A stretch of 51,390 nucleotides of DNA from Pelethousia sp034928145 (GCA_034928145.1 JAYFPE010000045.1:1-51390); one strand, 5' to 3'. Shown: positions 19,597 through 28,245, numbered from the stretch's first letter. Notes: generated by a model from the letters alone, not told the origin. Numbers and translations are program-made.

Positions 19597-20100
19597 ATGC
19601 AGAAGCGTATCGATGCATCTACATTGGATCTTAAAGAGAGGCTCGTGTCCATCAACCGCGTTGCCAAGGTCGTCAAGGGCGGCCGTAACTTCCGCTTCTC
19701 CGCTTTGATGGTGGTGGGCGATGAGAACGGTCACGTGGGCGTAGGCATGGGCAAGGCGGCGGAGATTCCCGAAGCCGTGCGCAAGGGCGTGGAAGACGCC
19801 AAGCGCCATATGATCGAGGTTTCCCTGGTGGGAACCAGCATCCCCCACGCCGTGGAAGGCAAGTTTGGCAAGGGCCATGTGCGCATGCTCCCCGCCGAAG
19901 AAGGTACCGGCGTTATTGCGGGCGGTCCCGCCCGTGCGGTGCTCGAGATGGTGGGCGTGAAGGATATCCGCACCAAGAGCTACGGCTCCAACAACCCCGC
20001 CAACTGCGTGAAGGCCACCATAGACGGCCTGACTCAGCTGCGCACTGCCGAGGAGATCGCTAAGCTCCGCGGCAAAACCGTAGAAGAGATTCTGGGCTAA
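19597..20100 (+). CDS. rpsE: 30S ribosomal protein S5
   Basis: S5 is a translational-fidelity protein at the mRNA entry. The 167-residue product shows the expected VAKVVKGGRNFRFSALMVVG and GHVGVGMGKAAEIPEAVRKG segments. An AAGGAGG site overlaps the rplR stop. Confidence 0.97.
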   Translation: MQKRIDASTLDLKERLVSINRVAKVVKGGRNFRFSALMVVGDENGHVGVGMGKAAEIPEAVRKGVEDAKRHMIEVSLVGTSIPHAVEGKFGKGHVRMLPAEEGTGVIAGGPARAVLEMVGVKDIRTKSYGSNNPANCVKATIDGLTQLRTAEEIAKLRGKTVEEILG

Positions 20101-20112
20101 GGGAGGCAAGCA

Positions 20113-20292
20113 ATGGCTAATCTGAAAATCACGCTCGTTAAGAGCACCATCGGCGCCCTCAAGGATCAGCGGGCAACCGTGAAGGCCCTTGGTCTGCGCA
20201 AGACCAATCATACCGTGGTGCAGCCGGATAATCCCTGCATCCGGGGCATGATCTTCAAGGTGAAGCACCTGGTCAAGGTCGAAGAAGTTTAA
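20113..20292 (+). CDS. rpmD: 50S ribosomal protein L30
   Basis: L30 is a small 50S protein, here 59 residues (MANLKITLVKSTIGALKDQR). The typical TVKALGLRKTNHTVVQPD follows. A GGGAGG site lies upstream of the ATG. It is easily missed because of its size. Confidence 0.96.
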   Translation: MANLKITLVKSTIGALKDQRATVKALGLRKTNHTVVQPDNPCIRGMIFKVKHLVKVEEV

Positions 20293-20304
20293 CGGAGGTG
20301 CACT

Positions 20305-20745
20305 ATGAAACTACATGAGTTAAGGCCCGTGGAAGGCTCCACGAAAACGCGCAGACGCGTTGGCCGCGGCACCGGCTCCGGCATCGGCAAAACCGCCGGC
20401 TATGGCCACAAAGGCCAGAAGGCCCGCAGCGGCAGCAAGAAAAACGGCTTCGAAGGCGGCCAGATGCCCCTTACGCGCCGGCTTCCCAAGCGTGGCTTCA
20501 CCAATATTTTTGCCAAGGTATACACCGTGATCAATATCGATGCCCTCAATAAGCTCGAGGATGGCGCGGTTGTGACTGCCGAGCTGCTCAAAGCGAACGG
20601 CATTATCAGCAAGATCGAAAAAGACGGGCTTAAGGTTCTTGGCCGCGGCGAGCTCACCAAAAAGCTTGACGTGAAGGCGGCAAAATTCACCGAGTCGGCC
20701 CAGAAGGCCATTGAGGCGGCGGGCGGAACTGTTGAGGTGGTCTGA
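20305..20745 (+). CDS. rplO: 50S ribosomal protein L15
   Basis: L15 is a late-assembly protein of 146 residues. The glycine-rich RRVGRGTGSGIGKTAGYGHK and RSGSKKNGFEGGQMPL segments are diagnostic. Its stop overlaps the secY start by one base. Confidence 0.97.
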   Translation: MKLHELRPVEGSTKTRRRVGRGTGSGIGKTAGYGHKGQKARSGSKKNGFEGGQMPLTRRLPKRGFTNIFAKVYTVINIDALNKLEDGAVVTAELLKANGIISKIEKDGLKVLGRGELTKKLDVKAAKFTESAQKAIEAAGGTVEVV

Positions 20746-22019
20746 TGCTTAAGACTCTCATCAACGCCTGGAACATTAAGGATATCCGCACCCGGATGCT
20801 GTACACGCTCCTTTTGATCGTGGTCTACCGGTTTGGTTCCTTCATTCCGGTGCCTTTCGTGGATGCGGCGCAGCTTTCAGCGGCGGCTTCCCAGTACGAT
20901 ATCCTGGGCTTCCTGAATCTGCTTTCGGGCGGTAACTTCAGCCAGTTCACGATTTTCGCCATGGGTATCTCGCCCTATATTACCGGCTCGATTATCATCC
21001 AACTCCTCGCCATCGCCATCCCTTCGCTGGAGCGGATGTCTAAGGAAGAGGACGGCAGGCAGAAGATTGAGCGGATCACCCGCTACACGGGCATCGGCCT
21101 GGCGCTGGTGCAGAGCATCGGCATCGTGCGCGGCCTGGGCGCTAACGTGGTCACTTCCACGGCCTGGTATGCCTACGCTACCATCGGCATCGTTTGCACG
21201 GCGGGTACGGCCTTCCTGGTTTGGATGGGCGAACGCATCACCGACAAGGGCGTGGGCAACGGCGTATCCATGATCATCTTCGCCTCCATCTGCTCGCAGG
21301 TGCCGCAAACCGTTGTGGCCATTTTCGCCGGCGTGTTCATCACCGCCAGCTACAAGTGGTGGATTCTGCCCGTGCTGCTGATCTTCGTGGTGCTGGTCAT
21401 CGCGGCTGTTGTGCTGGTGGATCGGGCCGTACGGCGCATCCCCGTGCAGTATGCTAAGCGCGTGGTGGGCCGCAAGATGTACGGCGGCCAGAGCACCCAC
21501 ATCCCCCTCAAGGCCAACGCCAACGGCGTTATGCCCCTGATCCTGGCGATGACCCTCTTGCAGGTGCCCGCCATGATCGGCCAGTTCTGGCCCCAGGGCG
21601 CATTTTACGCCTTTTACACCAAGTGGATGACCCCCGGCACCACGGTAACCGGCGCCATCGTCTACTATGTGATCTACGCGTTGCTGATCCTGGGCTTTGC
21701 CTACTTCTACAGCTCCATCACCTTCAATCCGGTGGAGATCAGCAAGAATTTGCAGCAGAACGGCGGCTTTATCCCGGGTATCCGCCCAGGCAGGCCCACG
21801 GGCGAGCATCTGATGAAGATCTCCAACCGTTTGACCATCTTTGGCGCGTTCTTCCTCACGGCCCTGGCCATCATCCCCACCGTGCTGCTGCACAGCTTTG
21901 GGATGAGCAGCCCCTTTGGCCCCACCAGCGTGCTGATCATGGTGAGCGTAGCGCTGGAGACCAGCGAGCAGCTAGAATCCCTCATGCTCATGCGGCACTA
22001 CAAGGGCTTCCTGGGTTAA
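20745..22019 (+). CDS. secY: Preprotein translocase channel subunit SecY
   Basis: SecY forms the membrane channel used by SecA. It is 424 residues with about ten membrane segments; the plug region GFLNLLSGGNFSQFTIFAMG and the C-terminal cytoplasmic loop around IRPGRPTGEHL are recognisable. The ATG overlaps the rplO TGA (TGATG), and a GAGGTGG in the end of rplO serves as ribosome binding site. Confidence 0.97.
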   Translation: MLKTLINAWNIKDIRTRMLYTLLLIVVYRFGSFIPVPFVDAAQLSAAASQYDILGFLNLLSGGNFSQFTIFAMGISPYITGSIIIQLLAIAIPSLERMSKEEDGRQKIERITRYTGIGLALVQSIGIVRGLGANVVTSTAWYAYATIGIVCTAGTAFLVWMGERITDKGVGNGVSMIIFASICSQVPQTVVAIFAGVFITASYKWWILPVLLIFVVLVIAAVVLVDRAVRRIPVQYAKRVVGRKMYGGQSTHIPLKANANGVMPLILAMTLLQVPAMIGQFWPQGAFYAFYTKWMTPGTTVTGAIVYYVIYALLILGFAYFYSSITFNPVEISKNLQQNGGFIPGIRPGRPTGEHLMKISNRLTIFGAFFLTALAIIPTVLLHSFGMSSPFGPTSVLIMVSVALETSEQLESLMLMRHYKGFLG

Positions 22020-22031
22020 AAGGAGGCAGCT

Positions 22032-22658
22032 ATGCATCTGGTTTTCTTGGGCCCTCCGGGGGCCGGCAAAGGCACGCAGGCGGATAAGATCTGCGAACGC
22101 TTCTCCATCGCCCACATCTCTACCGGGGATATGCTCCGCAAGGAGACCCGCGAGGGAACGGAGCTGGGCCTCGCGGCCAAAGCGGTGATGGATGCGGGCG
22201 GCCTGGTGAGCGATGAGATCATTATCGCCATGGTGGAAAAACGCATCCAAGAACCCGATTGCGCCAATGGCTTTCTGCTGGATGGCTTCCCCCGCACCAT
22301 TGCCCAGGCGGACGCCTTGGGCAGCCTGACCGGCATCGATATGGCCGTCAACATTGACGTGCCCGATGCGGTGCTGGTAGAACGCATCAGTGGCCGGCGC
22401 ATGTGCCCCGGCTGTGGCGCAGGCTACCATGTATCCCTATATGATAAGGATACATGTGAAAAGTGTGGCCAGAAGCTGTATATCCGGGATGACGACCGGC
22501 CCGAAACGGTTAAGAACCGCATCGCGGCCTATAATGAAAAGACCCAGCCCCTCATAAACTATTATGCGGACAAGGGCCTGCTCCATACCGTAAAGGGCGA
22601 CAAGCCGATGGAAAAGGTTTCGTTAGAGATTGCCGCCCTGGTGGAGACACTGCAATGA
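22032..22658 (+). CDS. adk: Adenylate kinase, zinc-binding LID form
   Basis: It converts AMP and ATP to two ADP. The 208-residue protein has the P-loop GPPGAGKGTQ near the N-terminus, the lid-closing GFPRT segment, and a LID with CPGC and CEKC pairs, the zinc-containing type common in Gram-positive bacteria. The stop overlaps map by four bases (ATGA). Confidence 0.97.
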   Translation: MHLVFLGPPGAGKGTQADKICERFSIAHISTGDMLRKETREGTELGLAAKAVMDAGGLVSDEIIIAMVEKRIQEPDCANGFLLDGFPRTIAQADALGSLTGIDMAVNIDVPDAVLVERISGRRMCPGCGAGYHVSLYDKDTCEKCGQKLYIRDDDRPETVKNRIAAYNEKTQPLINYYADKGLLHTVKGDKPMEKVSLEIAALVETLQ

Positions 22659-23419
22659 TGACCATCAAAAACGCGGCGGACATCCAAAAGATGAAGGCCG
22701 CAGGGCTGGTCGTGGAGCAAACGCTGGAGTTGATGGCCAAGCTTGCCCGGCCCGGCATGACCACCCTGGCGCTCGATAAAGCAGCGGATGATTTCATCCG
22801 CAGCCAGGGTGCGATCCCCTCCTTCCTGCACTACAACGGCTATCCCAAAAGCATCTGCACCTCGGTTAACGAGCAGGTGGTGCATGGCATACCGGGCAGC
22901 TACTGCCTGCAGGATGGCGACATCGTAGGCATCGACGTGGGGGCCCAGTTAAACGGCTTTCATGGCGACGCGGCCCGTACGTTGCTCATCGGCAACGTGG
23001 CGGAAGAGGTGCGGGAGTTGGTCAGGGTCACCAAGGAATGTTTTTTCGAGGGCCTTAAGTTCGCCAAGGTGGGATATCGCATCAGCGATATCTCCGGCGC
23101 AATCCAAGCCCATGCCGAAGCCCATGGCTACGGCGTGGTGCGGGAGCTGATCGGGCACGGCATCGGCAGGAACATGCACGAGCCGCCCGATGTGCCCAAC
23201 TTTACGGGCGGCCCCTATGGCCGCGGCGTGCGGCTCACGCCGGGCATGACGCTGGCTATCGAGCCCATGATCAACCTGGGCGGCCACGAGGTGCTGCAAA
23301 AGGACGACGGCTGGACCGTGGTCACCCGCGATGGCAAGCCCAGCGCCCACTATGAAAACACCATCGCAATCACGGATGGCGAGCCCGAGCTGCTCACGCT
23401 CAGCGTGGAGGCCGTATGA
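22655..23419 (+). CDS. map: Methionine aminopeptidase, type I
   Basis: It removes the initiator methionine from nascent proteins at the ribosome. The protein is 254 residues; the dinuclear metal-site residues are visible in DVGAQLNGFHGDAART, the histidine in GHGIGRNMHEPP, and the glutamates in LAIEPMI and the C-terminal AHYENTIAI. ATGA overlaps at both ends link it to adk and the next gene. Confidence 0.97.
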   Translation: MMTIKNAADIQKMKAAGLVVEQTLELMAKLARPGMTTLALDKAADDFIRSQGAIPSFLHYNGYPKSICTSVNEQVVHGIPGSYCLQDGDIVGIDVGAQLNGFHGDAARTLLIGNVAEEVRELVRVTKECFFEGLKFAKVGYRISDISGAIQAHAEAHGYGVVRELIGHGIGRNMHEPPDVPNFTGGPYGRGVRLTPGMTLAIEPMINLGGHEVLQKDDGWTVVTRDGKPSAHYENTIAITDGEPELLTLSVEAV

Positions 23420-23703
23420 TGACCAAAGCTGAGCTAATAGGCCGGGTGGCGGTATCTATGGCGGGCAGGGATAAGGGCAAGCGCTTTGCCGTAATCGGCA
23501 CAGAGGGCACGGAATATGTGCTTCTGGCGGATGGCAGGCTGCGCAAGGCTGAAAGGCCCAAACGCAAAAAGCTCAAGCACGTGCGCTTCGAGCCCTGGCG
23601 TATAGACCCATCGCTCTTTGGCGATAATGCGGCCAACGCCCATCTCCGCAAGGCCCTGGGCGCGCTGGCAAATGACCATGAAATGGATTTTGAGGAGGGA
23701 TAG
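23416..23703 (+). CDS. KOW-domain RNA-binding protein (L14e-like)
   Basis: A 95-residue basic protein starts with an RNA-binding KOW motif (GRVAVSMAGRDKGKRFAVIG, about residues 9-28). Such L14e/L6e-like small proteins are commonly encoded between map and infA in Clostridia. The role is not established; ribosome association is likely. The ATG overlaps the map stop by four bases and infA follows immediately. Confidence 0.85.
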   Translation: MMTKAELIGRVAVSMAGRDKGKRFAVIGTEGTEYVLLADGRLRKAERPKRKKLKHVRFEPWRIDPSLFGDNAANAHLRKALGALANDHEMDFEEG

Positions 23704-23704
23704 C

Positions 23705-23926
23705 TTGTCTAAAACGGACGTAATCGAAGTTGAAGGTGTTGTGACCGACTCCTTCCCCAACGCCATGTTTGAGGTGGAGCTGATCAACGGGCATAAGATT
23801 TTGGCCCATATTTCCGGTAAGCTGCGCATGAATTTCATCCGCATTCTGCCGGGCGATAAGGTGACGGTAGAGCTGTCCCCCTACGATTTGACACGCGGCC
23901 GCATTACGTGGCGCACAAAGAACTGA
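23705..23926 (+). CDS. infA: Translation initiation factor IF-1
   Basis: IF-1 occupies the A site during initiation. The 73-residue OB-fold protein begins at TTG 23705 (MSKTDVIEVEGVVTDSFPNA) one base after the preceding stop, with GGAGGGATAGC as ribosome binding site inside the KOW gene. The longer frame upstream has no family similarity. Confidence 0.95.
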   Translation: MSKTDVIEVEGVVTDSFPNAMFEVELINGHKILAHISGKLRMNFIRILPGDKVTVELSPYDLTRGRITWRTKN

Positions 23927-23942
23927 CAAGGAGGAAATTACG

Positions 23943-24056
23943 ATGAAAGTCAGGCCTTCGGTTAAACCCATTTGCGAGAAGTGCAAGATCATCAAGCGTA
24001 AGGGCCGCGTGATGGTCATCTGCGAGAACCCCAAGCATAAGCAGAAGCAGGGGTAA
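23943..24056 (+). CDS. rpmJ: 50S ribosomal protein L36, zinc form
   Basis: This is a 37-residue protein (MKVRPSVKPICEKCKIIKRK) with the zinc ligands Cys11, Cys14, Cys27 and His32. It follows AAGGAGGAAATTACG. It is the last gene before a 112-base structured gap. Confidence 0.96.
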   Translation: MKVRPSVKPICEKCKIIKRKGRVMVICENPKHKQKQG

Positions 24057-24079
24057 AACTCGGTCCTAAACATACCCTC

Positions 24080-24122
24080 GCCCGGGCGGCTGCCTAAGGG
24101 TTAACACCCTGGGGTTCCGGGC
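24080..24122 (+). promoter_or_regulatory. Structured leader upstream of rpsM
   Basis: GCCCGG (24080-24085) pairs with CCGGGC (24117-24122), enclosing a second stem AGGGT/ACCCT (24097-24101, 24106-24110). This sits in the longest gap of the superoperon, directly before the alpha-operon genes. In enterobacteria S4 represses from a structured site in the equivalent position; the fold here is different and its role is unknown. Confidence 0.5.
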
Positions 24123-24168
24123 AAGGCATACCATATATTCAACCCAAATATTTACGGAGGTATTAAGA

Positions 24169-24537
24169 ATGGCACGTATATCCGGCGTGGATCTGCCCAG
24201 AGACAAGCGAATCGAGATCGGCCTGACCTACATCTTCGGTATCGGCCGCAAGACCGCTTCCGATATCCTGAGCGCCACCGGCGTGGATCCTGACATCCGT
24301 GTGCGGGATCTCACCGAGGATGATGTGAGCAAGCTCAGAGAGTATATCGACCATAACGTAAAGGTGGAAGGCGATCTCCGGCGCGAAGTCTCCATGAACA
24401 TCAAGCGCCTGATCGAGATTGGCTGCTACCGTGGCGTGCGGCACCGCAAGGGTCTGCCCGTCAGAGGCCAGAGCACCAAACAAAACGCCCGCACCCGCAA
24501 GGGACCCAAGCGCACCGTGGGCGGCAGGAAAAAGTAA
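24169..24537 (+). CDS. rpsM: 30S ribosomal protein S13
   Basis: S13 is a 30S head protein contacting P-site tRNA. It is 122 residues beginning MARISGVDLPRDKRIEIGLT, and ends with RGQSTKQNARTRKGPKRTV. ACGGAGG precedes the ATG. Confidence 0.97.
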   Translation: MARISGVDLPRDKRIEIGLTYIFGIGRKTASDILSATGVDPDIRVRDLTEDDVSKLREYIDHNVKVEGDLRREVSMNIKRLIEIGCYRGVRHRKGLPVRGQSTKQNARTRKGPKRTVGGRKK

Positions 24538-24551
24538 GGAGGGAATGAAAG

Positions 24552-24959
24552 ATGGCACCAGCAGCAAAAGGCAAGGGCAAAAAGACCGTCCGCAAGCGCC
24601 GCGAAAAAAAGAACATCGAGCGTGGCGCGGCGCATATTCGCTCCTCCTTCAATAACACCATGGTTACGATTACCGATCTGCAGGGCAACGCCCTTTCCTG
24701 GGCATCCTCAGGCGGTTTGGGCTTCCGTGGCAGCCGTAAGAGCACGCCCTTCGCGGCGCAGATGGCTTCCGAAACCGCGGCCAAAGCGGCCATGGAGCAT
24801 GGCCTGCGCACCGTGGAGGTGTATGTGAAGGGCCCCGGCAGCGGCCGCGAAGCCGCCATCCGCGCCCTCCAGAGCGCCGGCTTGGAAGTCAACATGATCA
24901 AGGACGTGACGCCTATACCGCACAACGGTTGCCGTCCGCCCAAGCGCAGAAGAGTGTAA
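24552..24959 (+). CDS. rpsK: 30S ribosomal protein S11
   Basis: S11 lines the platform near the mRNA exit. It is 135 residues with a basic N-terminus, the SSFNNTMVTITDLQGNAL segment and the C-terminal DVTPIPHNGCRPPKRRRV. Confidence 0.97.
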   Translation: MAPAAKGKGKKTVRKRREKKNIERGAAHIRSSFNNTMVTITDLQGNALSWASSGGLGFRGSRKSTPFAAQMASETAAKAAMEHGLRTVEVYVKGPGSGREAAIRALQSAGLEVNMIKDVTPIPHNGCRPPKRRRV

Positions 24960-24974
24960 GGAGGGCCAACGACA

Positions 24975-25604
24975 ATGGCAAGATATACCGATTCCGTTTG
25001 CAGGCAGTGCCGCCGCGAGGGCGAGAAGCTCTTCCTCAAAGGCGACCGCTGCTACAGCGCCAAGTGCGCCGTGGTCAAGCGCCACACCATCCCCGGCCAG
25101 CATGGCCAGGCCCGCCAGAGGAAGCAGAGCGAATACGGCATTCAGCTGCGCGAAAAACAAAAGTGCCGCCGGGCCTATGGTGTATTGGAATCCCAATTTA
25201 GGAAATACTATGATATGGCGGCGAATATGCGCGGCGCTACGGGTGAGAATATGCTCTCCCTTTTGGAGCGCCGGCTGGATAACGTGGTTTACCGCCTTGG
25301 TTTTGCGGAGAGCCGTCCCATGGCCCGCCAGATGGTCAACCATGGCCATATTCTAGTCGACGGCAAAAAGGTGGATATCGCCAGCTTCCTCGTCAAGAGC
25401 GGCCAGGTGATCACCATCAAGGAGCGCAGCCGTGATATGCAAAATTTGAAGGACCTCAAGGAGCAGGGTGCTTCCAAGCCCATTCCCAAGTGGCTGGACT
25501 TGGATGCGAGCGGTTTGATCGGCAAGGTCGTGGCCCTGCCGCAGCGCGACGATATCGACCTGACCGTTGAGGAGCACCTCATCGTCGAGTTCTATTCCAG
25601 GTAA
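24975..25604 (+). CDS. rpsD: 30S ribosomal protein S4, zinc form
   Basis: S4 is a primary 16S-binding assembly protein and, in several bacteria, an autogenous repressor. The 209-residue protein carries an N-terminal zinc motif (CRQC, then two further cysteines in GDRCYSAKCAV) and an S4 RNA-binding domain around RLDNVVYRLGFAESRPMARQ. It lies 58 bases before rpoA. Confidence 0.97.
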   Translation: MARYTDSVCRQCRREGEKLFLKGDRCYSAKCAVVKRHTIPGQHGQARQRKQSEYGIQLREKQKCRRAYGVLESQFRKYYDMAANMRGATGENMLSLLERRLDNVVYRLGFAESRPMARQMVNHGHILVDGKKVDIASFLVKSGQVITIKERSRDMQNLKDLKEQGASKPIPKWLDLDASGLIGKVVALPQRDDIDLTVEEHLIVEFYSR

Positions 25605-25662
25605 TGCCCGTGTGCGGTAAATGCCCGAACCGAACGACACTATCAAGAGAGGGGCTTTGTGC

Positions 25663-26604
25663 ATGATAGAGATCGAAAGGCCCAAGATAGAACGCGTTGA
25701 ACTCAACGAGGATTATGGCAAGTTCGTGGTCGAACCTTTGGAGCGCGGCTTCGGCATTACGCTGGGGAAGTCGCTGCGCAGGGTTCTGCTTTCCTCTCTT
25801 CCAGGCGTGGCCGTGTCGTCCGTTAAGATCGACGGCGTGCTGCACGAGTTTTCCACCGTCCCCGGCGTGCGGGAAGATGTGACGGAGATCATCCTAAACC
25901 TCAAGGAGCTGTGCATCAAAATGCATGCGCCCGGCCCGAAAAAGGTCATTGTGGACGCAGTAGGCGCCTGCGAGGTGACCGCCGGCGATATGATCGTGGA
26001 CAGCGACGTGGAAGTGATAGACCCGAGCCTGCACCTGGCTACGCTGGATGAGGGCGCGCGGCTCTACATGGAGATCATCCTGGAGAGCGGCCGCGGCTAT
26101 GTGGCTGCGGATCGGAATAAGAAGCCGGATATGCCCATCGGCCAGATCGCGGTGGATTCCATCTTCACGCCCATCCGCAAGGTCAACTTCATTGTTGAGG
26201 ATACCCGTGTCGGCCAAATCACGGACTACGATAAGCTTATTCTCGAGGTCTGGACGGACGGCACCATCAAACCCGATGAAGCCGTTTCCCTGGCCGCGAA
26301 GATCCTCACGGAGCACCTGACCCTCTTCATCAACCTCACGGAGCACGTGCAGGGGGTGGAGATTATGGTGGAAAAGGAAGAGGATAAGAAAGAAAAGATC
26401 CTGGAGATGACCATCGAAGAGCTGGATCTTTCCGTCCGCTCTTACAACTGCCTCAAGCGCGCGGGCATCAACACGGTGGATGAGCTGGTGCAGCGCAACG
26501 AGGAAGAGATGATGAAGGTGCGCAACCTGGGCCGCAAGTCCCTTGAGGAAGTGCAGCAGAAGCTCCAGGGCCTTGGCTTGAGCCTGCGTCACAGCGAAGA
26601 CTAG
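25663..26604 (+). CDS. rpoA: DNA-directed RNA polymerase subunit alpha
   Basis: Alpha dimerises to start RNA polymerase assembly and contacts regulators and UP elements. The ATG at 25663 follows AGAGAGGGGCTTTGTGC and gives 313 residues, the family length. The N-terminal domain (about 1-230) includes LEPLERGFGITLGKSLRRVL-like sequence, followed by a charged linker and the C-terminal domain with NCLKRAGINTVDEL and VRNLGRKSLEEV. Confidence 0.97.
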   Translation: MIEIERPKIERVELNEDYGKFVVEPLERGFGITLGKSLRRVLLSSLPGVAVSSVKIDGVLHEFSTVPGVREDVTEIILNLKELCIKMHAPGPKKVIVDAVGACEVTAGDMIVDSDVEVIDPSLHLATLDEGARLYMEIILESGRGYVAADRNKKPDMPIGQIAVDSIFTPIRKVNFIVEDTRVGQITDYDKLILEVWTDGTIKPDEAVSLAAKILTEHLTLFINLTEHVQGVEIMVEKEEDKKEKILEMTIEELDLSVRSYNCLKRAGINTVDELVQRNEEEMMKVRNLGRKSLEEVQQKLQGLGLSLRHSED

Positions 26605-26631
26605 TTAGCAATACATAAGGAGGAGTCCAAT

Positions 26632-27123
26632 ATGCCAAACCGTAAGCTGGGGAAGGCGAGCGATCAGCGCGACGCCATGCTGCGCAACCTCACCACCGCG
26701 CTGCTCTACAATGGCAAGATCGTTACCACCGAGGCTCGCGCCAAGGAAGTACGGCCCATCGCGGAGAAGCTGATCACCCTCGCCGTCAGCGAACATAAAA
26801 ACACGGTTTCCGTTGAAAAGGAGACCCGCAACGATAAACAGCAGATCGTCAAGGTTCAAAGGAACAACGACCTGCCCAGCAAGCTCCATGCCCGCAGGCA
26901 GATCATGGCGTACCTGTATAACGTGCCCGCTGCTAAGCAGGATAAGGAATCCAAGAGCGAGTACAAGGAGCGCACCAAGAATGTCGCGAACCCCGTGGTG
27001 GAGAAGCTCTTCCAGGAGATCGCGCCCAAATACGAGGGCCGCAACGGCGGCTATACCCGCATCCTCAAGATGGGCCCCCGTCGGGGCGACGGTGCGGAAA
27101 TGGCCGTGCTGGAGCTGATCTAA
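26632..27123 (+). CDS. rplQ: 50S ribosomal protein L17 with internal insertions
   Basis: L17 lies near the tunnel exit. It has 163 residues against about 120 in Bacillus. The conserved ends are clear (RKLGKASDQRDAMLRNLTTA and GGYTRILKMGPRRGDGA). The extra length sits in two charged insertions: about 30 residues before LHARRQ and about 20 residues after AYLYNVP. It is the last gene of the superoperon, before a terminator. Confidence 0.95.
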   Translation: MPNRKLGKASDQRDAMLRNLTTALLYNGKIVTTEARAKEVRPIAEKLITLAVSEHKNTVSVEKETRNDKQQIVKVQRNNDLPSKLHARRQIMAYLYNVPAAKQDKESKSEYKERTKNVANPVVEKLFQEIAPKYEGRNGGYTRILKMGPRRGDGAEMAVLELI

Positions 27124-27148
27124 CAGCAAGCAGCGTATATACGTTTAG

Positions 27149-27179
27149 AAAAGGTGGCGCACGCCACTTTTTCTGTTTT
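27149..27179 (+). terminator. Terminator of the ribosomal superoperon
   Basis: GGTGGCG and CGCCAC pair around a small loop, followed by TTTTTCTGTTTT, 30 bases after rplQ. The core AAAAGGTGGC/GCCACTTTTT is almost the same as in the hairpins at 106-134 and 51111-51140. Confidence 0.9.
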
Positions 27180-27252
27180 GGGGGTTGAAAAGGCAGGTAG
27201 GCCGGGGTAAAGTAAAAGAAGGAAGCATTCAGCAAAGAGAGGAATGATCCGT

Positions 27253-27540
27253 ATGCGCCTGCGGCTGTCAAGAAAAGGGATGATCCTGTTGACGGCGGCC
27301 ATCTATATCGTAGCTGTGGGGGCGATGATCCCCGCCTGGCTTCGCCTGCCTATTGCGCGCATTCTGCTGCCGCTGGGCCTGATCGTAGTCGGCCTATGCA
27401 TGCTGGCCATGGCGCTGCTCTCCCGCTGCCCCCATTGCCATAGCTTTTCGCCCTTCTTTTACAGCTTGCGGCTGCGCAAAAACAAGGCAATGCGCTGCCG
27501 TATCTGCAACGTGGTGCTAAAATATAAGGATGACCCGTAA
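27253..27540 (+). CDS. Small membrane protein with zinc-ribbon-like motif
   Basis: A protein of about 95 residues with two hydrophobic segments (about 10-27 and 31-53), then CPHCHSF and, 25 residues later, CRIC, which could form a zinc ribbon on the cytoplasmic side. I do not recognise a family. The start at 27253 is favoured by AGAGAGGA nine bases upstream; an ATG at 27244 directly abuts that site. It is monocistronic with its own terminator. Confidence 0.65.
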   Translation: MRLRLSRKGMILLTAAIYIVAVGAMIPAWLRLPIARILLPLGLIVVGLCMLAMALLSRCPHCHSFSPFFYSLRLRKNKAMRCRICNVVLKYKDDP

Positions 27541-27569
27541 TAGCTACCGATAATATAGTGAAACAGACG

Positions 27570-27606
27570 CGGCCCGGCGCATTCCATATTACGCCGGGCC
27601 GTTTTT
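27570..27606 (+). terminator. Intrinsic terminator
   Basis: CGGCCCGGCG (27570-27579) pairs with CGCCGGGCCG (27592-27601), followed by TTTTT. It ends the 27253 gene; the minus-strand methyltransferase converges on it. Confidence 0.9.
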
Positions 27607-27660
27607 CTCTGCTATGCGTTCCCTTGCTCCCTTACCAGAGGGAGGCTTGGCAGCCCTGCG

Positions 27661-28245
27661 TTACCGCTTCACACCCGAGAGCAGATAAAAGTCCGCACTG
27701 TCGCAAAGCATATCCACATGGAACCAGGGCTCCCAGCGCCGAACCTCCTCGGCGGCTGGGCTGAGGGGTGCGCAGACGCTGGCCGGCACGTTTCCATGGT
27801 GCGCGTTGAGGGCCTCACGGCCCATACTATGCGCAATGGTGAAGCGCCCGCCGGGTAAAAGCAGGGATGCGGCCTTGGCGAAAAGGGCCTCCTTATCGAG
27901 AAAATGCGGATAGGCGTTGTAGAGCAGGGCCGCGTGGAAGGGCTCGCTTTTGAGGGCGTAAAAATCGCCACAGCGCACTTCGACGCGGGAATTGGACGCA
28001 AATTTCGCGCTGGCCACGGCGGCCATCTTCTCCGCCACATCGATGCCGACAAGGCGCTCGACCCCTTGATCCAAAAGGGCGGGGAACATCGCGCCGGTGC
28101 CGCAGGCGATATCCAACACGCGCAGGGAGGGCCGCGCGCCGCTCAGGAAGGCCACGGTTTCGAGCAGCTCTGGGTGGGGCGCGCATCTTGCGTCCCAGCC
28201 ATCCGCCAGATCGTTGAAATAGGTGCGACAGTCCATATCTATCAA
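27661..28245 (-). CDS. Class I SAM-dependent methyltransferase
   Basis: The 194-residue protein has a Rossmann methyltransferase fold: motif I VLDIACGTGAMF (about 43-54), the acidic loop end LVGIDVAEKM, and a later ALLYNAYPHFLDK region. The substrate is unknown. A TTG at 28245 overlaps the stop of the upstream ECF S component; an ATG at 28236 three codons later is an alternative. Coupling to the S-component gene suggests co-expression and possibly a cofactor- or vitamin-related role, which is inference only. Confidence 0.8.
   Translation of the reverse strand: MIDMDCRTYFNDLADGWDARCAPHPELLETVAFLSGARPSLRVLDIACGTGAMFPALLDQGVERLVGIDVAEKMAAVASAKFASNSRVEVRCGDFYALKSEPFHAALLYNAYPHFLDKEALFAKAASLLLPGGRFTIAHSMGREALNAHHGNVPASVCAPLSPAAEEVRRWEPWFHVDMLCDSADFYLLSGVKR

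Noticed and set aside
23416..23703. The gene between map and infA as a novel factor
   Set aside because: A KOW-domain small protein at this position is ordinary for Clostridia.
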